Position numbers and translations under genes: made by a program
From: Lachnospiraceae bacterium
GTDB lineage: Bacteria > Bacillota > Clostridia > Lachnospirales > Lachnospiraceae
Assembly (NCBI GenBank): GCA_015057005.1
Contig: SVFF01000006.1
Coordinates: 1-64,000 of the forward strand
DNA: 64,000 bases
Direction: 5' to 3'
Notes under the pieces: model-generated
What the model was told of the DNA's origin: nothing
The model's database searches: none
What the model saw: the letters and a program-made list of their open reading frames with translations, nothing else
Shown here: in pieces, positions 36,906 through 44,645 of the stretch
How the letters are laid out: every line of letters starts with the position of its first letter
How positions within the stretch are numbered: position 1 is the stretch's first letter

Positions 36906-37682
36906 ATGCAGGTACAAGTATTGGCTTCTGTGATGAACCAGTCCATGGAGCAGATCGTGGAGCAGATGAATCTGTCGTCGGATGCGGTGATCATCAATCA
37001 GTGTGACTGTCTGAAGCAGGAAGAAATGGAATATAAGGGAAACAGGATACGCTTTTTTTCTTTTCCTGACAGGGGAGTGGGAAGAAGCCGCAACGAAGCC
37101 ATTATGAGGGCAGATAGGGATATCTGCCTTTTTTCTGATGAAGATATTGTGTATGAGGAGGGGTATGCCGAGAAAATTGCGGCAGAGTTTGAAAAAAATC
37201 CCCGGGCGGACATGATCCTCTTTAATGTGGCCGTGGACGAGAGCCGCCGTACTTATCATATCACTGATCGTAAAAGAGTGCGTTGGTACAATTGTGGCCG
37301 TTACGGTGCAGTGAGCTTTGCGGTGCGCAGGTCGAGCCTGCTTTCATCCGGAGTGATGTTTTCGTTGCTTTTCGGCGGCGGCGCCCGGTACAGCAACGGC
37401 GAGGACAGTCTGTTTTTGAAGGAATTCATGCAGAAGGGCTACCGTGTGTACACGGCACCTGTTACCATTGGACGGGAGGAAGCCAGGGAGTCCACCTGGT
37501 TTGCCGGCTACGACAAGAAATTTTTCTTTGACAGAGGCGTGCTGTATCATTATCTCTACGGCAGGTTGGCTGTACCCTTTTCCCTGCGTTTTCTGTTGGC
37601 CCACAAGAGTAAAATGTGCGGGCAGGTTAGTGTAAGGCAGGCCTGGCAGTGGATGAGAGAGGGCGTAAGATCAGTTCGATAA
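36906..37682 (+). CDS. Glycosyltransferase (GT2/GT-A-like)
   Basis: 258 aa. It is a short GT-A-fold enzyme with 'GVGRSRNEAIMRADRDICLFSDEDIVYEEGYAEKI' (DED metal site) and 'NGEDSLFLKEFMQKGYRVYTAP' (the catalytic ED region), plus a C-terminal basic segment. The N-terminus 'MQVQVLASVMNQ' is atypical for GT2 but seen in divergent members. ATG 36906 has GGGAGGAACT; a start at 36870 would add 12 residues without a site. It belongs to the polysaccharide operon. Confidence 0.85.
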   Translation: MQVQVLASVMNQSMEQIVEQMNLSSDAVIINQCDCLKQEEMEYKGNRIRFFSFPDRGVGRSRNEAIMRADRDICLFSDEDIVYEEGYAEKIAAEFEKNPRADMILFNVAVDESRRTYHITDRKRVRWYNCGRYGAVSFAVRRSSLLSSGVMFSLLFGGGARYSNGEDSLFLKEFMQKGYRVYTAPVTIGREEARESTWFAGYDKKFFFDRGVLYHYLYGRLAVPFSLRFLLAHKSKMCGQVSVRQAWQWMREGVRSVR

Positions 37683-37703
37683 AAAAGGAAAGGAGGCGTC
37701 CGG

Positions 37704-38837
37704 ATGGAGCGTAGTGCACTGGTTTATGTGTTTTTGACCCTGGTTACGGTGGGTCTGGCACTGTGTGTTGACAACAGAAAAGAATTGCAGCCTGCTCTTT
37801 TGGGGCGCCGGATGTACGGTGAGCAGGCAGGCCTTTCCAGAAAAGGGGCCCGCAATCTGGTGGCTGAGTTTGCAATTTATGCCCTGTTGACCGGAGTGGC
37901 TGCCTGCCGTATTGCGGTGGGCAATGATTACTGGGTGTACCGTGACAACTTTAAATTAATCGCCCAGGACCGCCATGTTTCCTCGGAGTCAGGGTTTAAT
38001 CTCATCGTCCGGTGTATGGTGGAATTATTTGGCTATGATAATTATCTGCCCATATTTGCGCTGTTTTCTATTGTGACGGTATTCTTTTTTGTGGCAGCCC
38101 TGCACTACATGGGAGAGCACTATGCGTTTTCGCTGTTTCTGCTGCTGACGGGAGGTTATTATTTCCACAGCCTGAATTCCGTGCGTTATTATCTGGCCCT
38201 GGCCATAGCACTGTTTTCCATGAAATATGTGCTCAGCGCCCAGTATGGCAAGTTTGTCCTGCTGATCGTGGCGGGAGCATTGTTCCATAAATCGGTCTTG
38301 CTGGTGATACCGGTGTATTTGACGGCCAGATTCCTGGCGTCTGTGAAGCTAAAAGTCTGGCACTATGTGGTGGGGGTACTGTTCCTGTTAAGCCTTGTGT
38401 TCGGACAGGAATTTTACCGGGCCGTTATTTTTAAATTTTATCCTTATTATGAGGGGTCTGTTTTTGACAATGGGCAGGTTTCCTATGTGAATATCGGAAA
38501 GTGCCTGGCAACACTGCTCCTTAGCCTGATCTGCTATCGGAAAGTCCTGAAAGACAATCAGGTATATAAATTTTATTTTTATCTGAATCTGTTTGGTCTG
38601 GTGGCTTATTGCTGCGGCTCCTTTATACCGGAAGTGTCCCGCATAGGCTATTACATGATCATTTCCCAGGTGTTCCTGTTGCCGGGACTTGTAAAAAACA
38701 TGGAAAAGGGATGGTTTCGGAAACTTTGCACAATCGGCGTAATCGGGGCATTCTCCCTTTATTTTGTAATGCTGCTGCGGGATATGTATGCGGTAGATGT
38801 GAGATTACTTCCCTATCTGAACTGGATTTTTAATTAA
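37704..38837 (+). CDS. EpsG-family polysaccharide polymerase
   Basis: 377 aa, about ten membrane helices. It has EpsG features: 'RIAVGNDYWVYRDNF', 'SESGFNLIVRCMVELFGYDNYLPIFALFSIV', and 'NSVRYYLALAIALFSMKYVL' followed by 'FHKSVLLVIPVYL'. EpsG/Wzy proteins polymerise lipid-linked repeat units at the outer face of the membrane. AAAGGAGGCGTCCGG precedes the ATG. Together with the sugar-1-phosphate transferase and Wzz-like gene it marks a Wzx/Wzy-type pathway, although a flippase is not in the cluster (the MATE protein at 9.8 kb is far away). Confidence 0.9.
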   Translation: MERSALVYVFLTLVTVGLALCVDNRKELQPALLGRRMYGEQAGLSRKGARNLVAEFAIYALLTGVAACRIAVGNDYWVYRDNFKLIAQDRHVSSESGFNLIVRCMVELFGYDNYLPIFALFSIVTVFFFVAALHYMGEHYAFSLFLLLTGGYYFHSLNSVRYYLALAIALFSMKYVLSAQYGKFVLLIVAGALFHKSVLLVIPVYLTARFLASVKLKVWHYVVGVLFLLSLVFGQEFYRAVIFKFYPYYEGSVFDNGQVSYVNIGKCLATLLLSLICYRKVLKDNQVYKFYFYLNLFGLVAYCCGSFIPEVSRIGYYMIISQVFLLPGLVKNMEKGWFRKLCTIGVIGAFSLYFVMLLRDMYAVDVRLLPYLNWIFN

Positions 38838-38872
38838 CCGGATCTTTATCTAGAAAGACGCGAGGAACGAAC

Positions 38873-40213
38873 ATGAAAGTTTTGTGGATCTGCAATATTG
38901 TACTGCCGACAATTGCCGAGAGACTGGGTCTGGAGGTCAGCCATAAGGAGGGCTGGCTTGCGGGCCTTTCCGGTACCATTTTGGAGCATCGGCAGGAAAA
39001 TCAAATAGAACTGCATGTGGCCTTTCCGGTAGGAAGCGGGAAGCTTTCCGGTGAGCTGCATGCTCACGTGATTCCGGTGCCTGAGTACGGTGAGGATGCG
39101 GTGCTCTACGGTTATGGTTTCTATGAGGATATGCTTCATGCGGAAAATTATGATCCCGGGTTGGAGGCGCGCATAGGGCAGATCATTGATGCAGTACAGC
39201 CCGATGTGATCCACTGCTTCGGCACAGAGTACGGCCATACCCTTGCGGCGGTCAAAGCCTGCCCTAATAAAGAACGGGTGTTGGTGGGCATTCAGGGGGT
39301 GTGCCAGGTGATCGCCGGGGCCTATATGGCGGATCTGCCTGAAAAAGTACAAAAGTCCAAGACCTTCCGGGATTGGCTGAAAAAAGACAGTATCAAAATG
39401 CAGCAGCACAAGTTCCTGCTGCGGGGAGCGCGTGAAGAAAAAATTCTAAGGCTTTCCGGCAATGTGACCGGAAGGACTGAATTTGACCGGTTTTACGCGA
39501 AAAAGTGTAATTCGGATGCCAGGTATTATTTTATGAACGAGACCCTTCGCAGTTGTTTCTACGAAGGACAATGGAGGAGAGAGGCTTGCGAGCCTTACAC
39601 CATATTTGTAAGTCAGGGTGATTATCCCCTGAAAGGTCTGCATTATCTTTTGCTGGCGGCTGGAAGCCTGCAGGAGAGATATCCGGATATTCACATCAAA
39701 ATAGCAGGAAACAGTCTGGTAAATTACCGGACTTTAAAGGATAAGATCAAGATTTCCGCATATGGAAAATATCTGCGCAGTCTCTTGGCGGAGCAGAAAC
39801 TGGAGGGGAAAGTGCAATTTTTAGGCAGACTTTCCGCAGAAGAGATGAAAGAGGAATATTTAAAGGCAGGCTTGTTTGTCTGTTGCTCTTCCAATGAGAA
39901 TTCTCCCAACTCCCTTGGTGAGGCAATGCTTTTGGGGGTACCCTGTGTGGCGGCTGATGTGGGAGGAATTCCCAGTATCTTTTCAGGGGGTGAGGATGGT
40001 ATACTGTATCGGGGCTTTGGACCGGGACGCACCCTGGAAGATGTGGTGCGCGCTTTAAGTCTGGCCATCATGCAGATGTGGGAAAATCCGAAAGACCGGG
40101 AGCGGTATTCTGAGAATGCAGCAAAGCACGCCAGAATCACCCATGACAAAGAGAAGAATTATAAAAAAATGATGGAAATCTATGCAGAAATTGCAGGTAC
40201 TTCAAAAAGATAG
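38873..40213 (+). CDS. GT4-family glycosyltransferase
   Basis: 446 aa GT-B enzyme. The N-terminal domain opens 'MKVLWICNIVLPTIAERLG'. The C-terminal donor domain has 'TIFVSQGDYPLKGLHYLLLAAGSL', 'VQFLGRLSAEEMKEEYLKAGLFVCCSSNENSPNSLGEAMLLGVPCVAADVGGIP' (EX7E: E-NSPNSLGE) and a C-terminal 'THDKEKNYKKMMEIYAEI'. A retaining transferase of the repeat-unit pathway. The start is preceded by GACGCGAGGAACGAAC. Confidence 0.92.
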   Translation: MKVLWICNIVLPTIAERLGLEVSHKEGWLAGLSGTILEHRQENQIELHVAFPVGSGKLSGELHAHVIPVPEYGEDAVLYGYGFYEDMLHAENYDPGLEARIGQIIDAVQPDVIHCFGTEYGHTLAAVKACPNKERVLVGIQGVCQVIAGAYMADLPEKVQKSKTFRDWLKKDSIKMQQHKFLLRGAREEKILRLSGNVTGRTEFDRFYAKKCNSDARYYFMNETLRSCFYEGQWRREACEPYTIFVSQGDYPLKGLHYLLLAAGSLQERYPDIHIKIAGNSLVNYRTLKDKIKISAYGKYLRSLLAEQKLEGKVQFLGRLSAEEMKEEYLKAGLFVCCSSNENSPNSLGEAMLLGVPCVAADVGGIPSIFSGGEDGILYRGFGPGRTLEDVVRALSLAIMQMWENPKDRERYSENAAKHARITHDKEKNYKKMMEIYAEIAGTSKR

Positions 40214-40235
40214 TGTTTGGAGAACAGAAAAGTTT

Positions 40236-41471
40236 ATGAAAATTTGTTTTGTTTCGAATTATATTAATCATCATCAGATCCCTTTTTGTAATGCCATGTG
40301 CAAAGAGACGGAGGGGCAGTTTTTCTTTATCCAGACCGAGCCCATGGAGCTGGAGCGTGTGCAGATGGGCTGGCAGGAGCAGGAGCGCCCGGAGTATGTG
40401 CACCGATATTACGAGGAGGAAGATTGGTGCAGGCGAATGATACAGGAATGCGATGTGGTGCTGTTCGGCGGCTGTGATGATGAGCGTTATATAGAAGAGC
40501 GGCTCAAATCCGGCAAAATGGTCATCCGCATCAGTGAGCGCCTTTACAAGACAGGGCAATGGAAGGCGGTGTCTCCCAGAGGCCTGGTCAAAAAGTACAA
40601 GGATCACACCCGGTACCGCAAGGCGCCGGTGTATCTTTTGTGTGCCGGTGCTTATGTGGCTTCTGATTTTCAAATTGTGAGGGCATACCCGGGTAAAAAG
40701 TTCTGCTGGGGATATTTTCCGGAGACCAAAGAGTACGATGTGGAAACATTGATGCAGAACAAAGGATATGTTTGCCAGGACGGAACGAGAATTCCTTATA
40801 TTGTGTGGGCAGCACGCATGATTGCGCTGAAACACCCGGAACGCGCTCTGGCAGCTGCAAAATATTTGAAACAAAAGGGTCTGAAGTTTCGTCTGGATAT
40901 GATAGGCGGAGGTGTCCTGGAAGAGGATGTGAAAGCCCAAATTACAGCTGAAGGTTTGGAAGATTGTGTGTTTGTAACCGGTTTCCAAACGCCTGACAGG
41001 GTCCGTCAGATGATGGAGAAGGCTGATATTTTCTTGTTTACCAGCAACAGACAGGAAGGCTGGGGCGCTGTAGTCAACGAGTCCATGAACAGTGGATGTG
41101 CTCTTGTGTCAGGTAATATGCCAGGATCAGTTCCCTATCTGGTGCGCCAGGGGTACAACGGATACATGTATCAGGATGGTGACCAACAGATGCTGAATGC
41201 TATTATGGAAAGATTGGTAAGAGATCCCAAACAGTGCGAAACCTTGGGCAGAAGGGCCTATCGGACCATTACCGGGACTTGGAACGCAGAAAATGCGGCA
41301 GCCAGCCTGATGCAGCTGATCCGCAGACTGCAGGGTAAGAGTGGTACGGGAGATGACGCAACCTATCGGGGCTGTGCCAATGAACTGGTGCCCTGTGCCC
41401 CTGCGCCCCTGATCAGTGAATACCGGAAGGTGCGGACGGCAGAGTTTGTTCCTGAGGAGTCTATTTCGTAA
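40236..41471 (+). CDS. GT4-family glycosyltransferase
   Basis: 411 aa GT-B enzyme. It begins 'MKICFVSNYINHHQIPFCNAM'. The donor domain has 'VFVTGFQTPDRVRQMMEKADIFLFTSNRQEGWGAVVNESMNSGCALV' (the EX7E site within QEGWGAVVNE) and ends with a ~40-residue low-complexity tail. ATG 40236 is used, because the in-frame ATG at 40182 lies inside the previous gene; the GGAGA site is at long spacing (about 12), so translation may depend on coupling. Confidence 0.9.
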   Translation: MKICFVSNYINHHQIPFCNAMCKETEGQFFFIQTEPMELERVQMGWQEQERPEYVHRYYEEEDWCRRMIQECDVVLFGGCDDERYIEERLKSGKMVIRISERLYKTGQWKAVSPRGLVKKYKDHTRYRKAPVYLLCAGAYVASDFQIVRAYPGKKFCWGYFPETKEYDVETLMQNKGYVCQDGTRIPYIVWAARMIALKHPERALAAAKYLKQKGLKFRLDMIGGGVLEEDVKAQITAEGLEDCVFVTGFQTPDRVRQMMEKADIFLFTSNRQEGWGAVVNESMNSGCALVSGNMPGSVPYLVRQGYNGYMYQDGDQQMLNAIMERLVRDPKQCETLGRRAYRTITGTWNAENAAASLMQLIRRLQGKSGTGDDATYRGCANELVPCAPAPLISEYRKVRTAEFVPEESIS

Positions 41472-41538
41472 GAGTCCGTACCGTAAGCAGCCGGGGCTGA
41501 AAAACAAAAAATCACCCCTGAAAAGTGAGGATTGGAAT

Positions 41539-42567
41539 ATGACAAACGAAAAGTTTGAACAAAAGACCCAAATGCAGGCAGAGCCTCTGCTCACCATCAT
41601 TGTGCCGGTCTACAATATTTTGGAATATCTGCCCCGATGTGTGCACTCTATTACAGCCCAGACCTACAAAAATCTGGAGATCCTGCTGGTGGACGATGGT
41701 TCCACGGACGGAACAGGTGAATTGGCTGATGAACTGGCAGGAGAGGATGAGAGGATTCGTGTCCTTCACAAGGAAAACGGCGGCTCCTCCTCCGCAAGAA
41801 ATCTGGCCATCGCACAGGCGAAGGGAGAATACCTGGGCTTTGTGGACAGTGATGATTTCGTGGAGCCGGATATGTACGAAAAACTTTATGGAGGGATTGT
41901 AAAATACGGTACCCTTATTGCCCAGATTGGCAGAGATGAGATTGACGCAGAAGGTAATATGCTGCCCAATATCTGTGAACCGCCTGCTGAACCCATGGTT
42001 TATTCTGCGGCGGAGTTTCTGAAGGAACTTTTGATGCATAGAGGCGACTGTTCTTTCTGTACCAAGCTGGTGCACAGAAGTTTGTTTGAAGACAAAGGCT
42101 TTCCCATCGGACTGTTAAATGAAGATTTCAGGCTGTTGGTAGAGATGCTTCCTCAGGCCGGCAAACTGGTATCCCTGCCCGGACAGACTTATCATGTGTT
42201 TTACCGCATCGGCAGCAACACCCGAAAGGCAGATAAGGAGCATTTCTCCCGCGTATACGGGGACTGTGTGGACAATGCAGACATGGCGGCGGAGATTGCA
42301 GCGAAGGATTATCCGGCATTAAAAGATGTGGCGCTGCGTTTTGGCGTATTCCAGCGCCTTGAGTATCTGCTGCATATTCCCATCAGTCAGATGACCGGGG
42401 AAAATGAGCAGTACCGGAATATTGTAAAATGGCTGCGCAGGAATTGGCTGAAAGCCATGGGCAATTCTGTGCTGACCGCTAAGAATAAATGTTACCATAC
42501 ATTATTTGCCATAGCCCCCAGGAAGCTTCGTGAAATTCACAGAATGATGGGCCGGGCCGGGAAATAA
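41539..42567 (+). CDS. GT2-family glycosyltransferase
   Basis: 342 aa GT-A enzyme. It has 'LLTIIVPVYNILEYLPRCVHSI', 'LVDDGSTDGT', 'NGGSSSARNLAIAQAKGEYLGFVDSDDFV' (DXD as DSDD) and 'NEDFRLLVEMLPQA' (catalytic ED). The C-terminal ~100 residues are helical, as in CpsI/EpsJ-like transferases. ATG 41539 with GTGAGGA is chosen; the upstream in-frame extension overlaps the previous gene. Last glycosyltransferase of the cluster. Confidence 0.92.
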   Translation: MTNEKFEQKTQMQAEPLLTIIVPVYNILEYLPRCVHSITAQTYKNLEILLVDDGSTDGTGELADELAGEDERIRVLHKENGGSSSARNLAIAQAKGEYLGFVDSDDFVEPDMYEKLYGGIVKYGTLIAQIGRDEIDAEGNMLPNICEPPAEPMVYSAAEFLKELLMHRGDCSFCTKLVHRSLFEDKGFPIGLLNEDFRLLVEMLPQAGKLVSLPGQTYHVFYRIGSNTRKADKEHFSRVYGDCVDNADMAAEIAAKDYPALKDVALRFGVFQRLEYLLHIPISQMTGENEQYRNIVKWLRRNWLKAMGNSVLTAKNKCYHTLFAIAPRKLREIHRMMGRAGK

Positions 42568-42600
42568 TAGAGGCATGACAAAATACAAAAGTGAGGTATT

Positions 42601-42778
42601 ATGAAAAGATTTTTTGGATTGGTATGTACACTGCTTTGTGTGCTGTGCATGATCACTGCGGCAGATTATACCTATGAAGCGCATGCGCTGACAGAAGAGG
42701 AAGCAGCCTACTCCTGCACCAACCCCTACCCCTGACGGTGGCGACGTGGATATTGAGTGGAGCGAGGATCTGATGTGA
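42601..42778 (+). pseudogene. Small secreted Pro/Thr-tail protein with one frameshift
   Basis: ATG 42601 with AAGTGAGG opens a 44-aa ORF with a clear signal peptide (MKRFFGLVCTLLCVLCMITAA) that stops at 42733-42735. From about 42701 the +1 frame continues smoothly as KQPTPAPTPTPDGGDVDIEW and ends in an acidic SEDLM at 42776-42778, a typical Pro/Thr linker plus tail. One extra base around 42695-42710 would join the parts into a ~58-aa secreted peptide. It may be a real lesion, an assembly error or programmed shifting. Function unknown. Confidence 0.6.
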
Positions 42779-42847
42779 TAAGGGTGTAAGTGTAGTATAA
42801 TAGTGTGTAAGCAGATTACAGAAGAAATCATACAAGGAGAAAACAAT

Positions 42848-44158
42848 ATGATAACCCTGGGAAACAAAAATGAACTTTTCTTGGATGACACCTTGGTAGA
42901 TAGCTCTGAAGGTGTGATTTGGGATGTACAGAGGCCGGATCGCCATGGGTGCGTGTTCCGCTATGATGCACCCTGGGAAGGGGAGGCTTGTACTTACCAG
43001 ACCTTGATCCAGCATCCGGAAACCGGAAAGATTTACATGTATTACCGTGGCACAACCGTGACCAATAATGATTTTTCGCTGGAACAGGTTACCTGTCTTG
43101 CTGTTAGCGATGATGGGGAACATTTTGAACGCGTGGACACCGGCTTTCACAATATCGTTTTGGCAAATGTAGTGGCATGTCACAATTTTGCGCCCTTTTA
43201 TGATACCAATCCTGCCTGCCGGGAAAATGAGCGGTTCAAGGCGGTTGGTCTGACACAATATCAGGATGAAAATGGCAAAGTGTGCGAGGGCCTGGTGGCA
43301 TATACCAGTCCCGACGGCCTTAAGTGGCAGCTGTTTTCCGAAGAACCTGTGATCACGGACGGCATGTTTGATTCCCTGAATACAGTATTCTGGGACAGCC
43401 GTACACAAAAATACCGCTGCTATTCCCGCTACTGGACAGGGGAAGGTTATAGCGGCTTGAGATCCATTCAGTCCTGTGAATCAGAGGATTTCATTCACTG
43501 GACATCGCAGGTACACAATACTTATAATGACGGTGAAGCATGTCCTTATGAATTTTATACCAACGCCACCCGTCCCATTCCCGGCGCGGAGCATCAATAT
43601 ATTGCTATTCCCATGAGATTTGCAGCCGCACGTAAAAAAGTGGAAAGTCATTCGCATCAGGGTGTGTCCGATTGTGTGCTGCTTTCCAGCCGTGACGGTT
43701 ATGACTGGGTGCTGCGTGACGGCCGTCCCTGGGTATATCCGGGGCTGGATGAACGTCAGTGGACACAGCGCAACTTTATCTTTGGGGCAGGAATCGTGGA
43801 AAAGGCTGACAGATTCCACTTTTATTCTACAGAGCACTACTGCTGGGATGACAATGGACTGTACCACTACAGCGTGCCTAAGAACCGTCTGGGCTATGTC
43901 TACGGACTGCAGGGAAGCTTTGTGACCAAGCCTTTCCGGCTGCAGGGAACAAGATTGACTTTTAACTACAATACATCCGCCATTGGTGCTCTGACCGTGA
44001 AAGTTCTGGGAGAGGATGGCACTCCCGTAGAAGGATATGAATGTACCCTGTACGGCAATGAACTGGCTTGCCCCATGGAGCTGCCGGAGTTGGAGGGGCG
44101 CACGCTGAGGCTGGCAGTGATGCTGGAGGATGCTTATCTGTATTCCATCGGCTGCTAA
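42848..44158 (+). CDS. Five-bladed beta-propeller glycosidase-like protein
   Basis: 436 aa cytoplasmic-looking protein (no signal peptide). It begins 'NELFLDDTLVDSSEGVIWDVQRPDRHGCVFRYDAPWEG', continues with 'HPETGKIYMYYRGT', 'DGLKWQLFSEEPVI' and 'FDSLNTVFWDSRTQKYRCYSRY', then a beta-sandwich-like C-terminus. This pattern is that of uncharacterised GH32/43-like propeller proteins common in Planctomycetes and Bacteroidetes; acidic residues in DD, D and E positions are present but catalysis is unproven. ATG 42848 has AAGGAGAAAACAAT. It is flanked by the polysaccharide cluster and the ileS promoter. Confidence 0.72.
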   Translation: MITLGNKNELFLDDTLVDSSEGVIWDVQRPDRHGCVFRYDAPWEGEACTYQTLIQHPETGKIYMYYRGTTVTNNDFSLEQVTCLAVSDDGEHFERVDTGFHNIVLANVVACHNFAPFYDTNPACRENERFKAVGLTQYQDENGKVCEGLVAYTSPDGLKWQLFSEEPVITDGMFDSLNTVFWDSRTQKYRCYSRYWTGEGYSGLRSIQSCESEDFIHWTSQVHNTYNDGEACPYEFYTNATRPIPGAEHQYIAIPMRFAAARKKVESHSHQGVSDCVLLSSRDGYDWVLRDGRPWVYPGLDERQWTQRNFIFGAGIVEKADRFHFYSTEHYCWDDNGLYHYSVPKNRLGYVYGLQGSFVTKPFRLQGTRLTFNYNTSAIGALTVKVLGEDGTPVEGYECTLYGNELACPMELPELEGRTLRLAVMLEDAYLYSIGC

Positions 44159-44211
44159 AGAACCAAAGAGAAACTCCGAAAGCACGAAACACAAAGGCAA
44201 AAATACAACAC

Positions 44212-44240
44212 TTGACAAATACGAAAACAGTGTGTATAAT
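44212..44240 (+). promoter_or_regulatory. Consensus sigma-A promoter of the ileS T-box transcript
   Basis: TTGACA (44212-44217), exactly 17 bp, TATAAT (44235-44240): a perfect consensus match. Transcription should start near 44247, giving a leader of about 400 nt before ileS. Confidence 0.93.
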
Positions 44241-44251
44241 GTCACAAACAT

Positions 44252-44610
44252 TGTATTTAAGCAAAGACTATGACAGAGACAGTACATTTTTTGAGAAAGT
44301 CCCAGAGAGCCGGAGATGGTGGGAACCGGCACGAGTATCAGATTATGGAAGATCACTCCCGAGTTGCAGACTGAAATATGATCCGGGTATGCGCTGGCAG
44401 CAGCCGTATGGAATCCACTGGGATTTGCAGATGATATAGTAGGTGCTGACGTTTTTTCTACGTTACAGGAAACTGGTATGAAATTTTCCATGCCGAGACG
44501 GCGGACCCGAAAGGGCGGTGCATATTCGGCGGGAAGAGGAGTACATTGTAATTAGGTGGTTAACGATTGTAAGGCTCTCGTCCTATTTACAGGATGAGAG
44601 CCTTTCTTAG
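44252..44610 (+). promoter_or_regulatory. T-box riboswitch (isoleucine, specifier ATC) upstream of ileS
   Basis: The leader has T-box order: Stem I region with AGAGAGCCGG...GGTGGGAACCGGC, a specifier-loop sequence GGAAGATCACTC with ATC (44352-44354) in the expected place, then the T-box bulge AATTAGGTGGTTAAC (TGGT at 44557-44560, pairs with the uncharged tRNA NCCA end). The intrinsic terminator is AAGGCTCTCGTCCT / AGGATGAGAGCCTT (44571-44584, 44591-44604) followed by TCTT. Uncharged tRNA-Ile should stabilise the antiterminator and turn ileS on. The 487-bp gap holds nothing else. Confidence 0.9.
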
Positions 44611-44645
44611 TATAAACGGTCGTAAAACGACAGAAAGGAACCGAC

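Noticed and set aside
44068..44439. 123-aa ORF across the ileS leader
   Set aside because: It runs through the promoter and T-box structure and has no ribosome site; the region is regulatory RNA.
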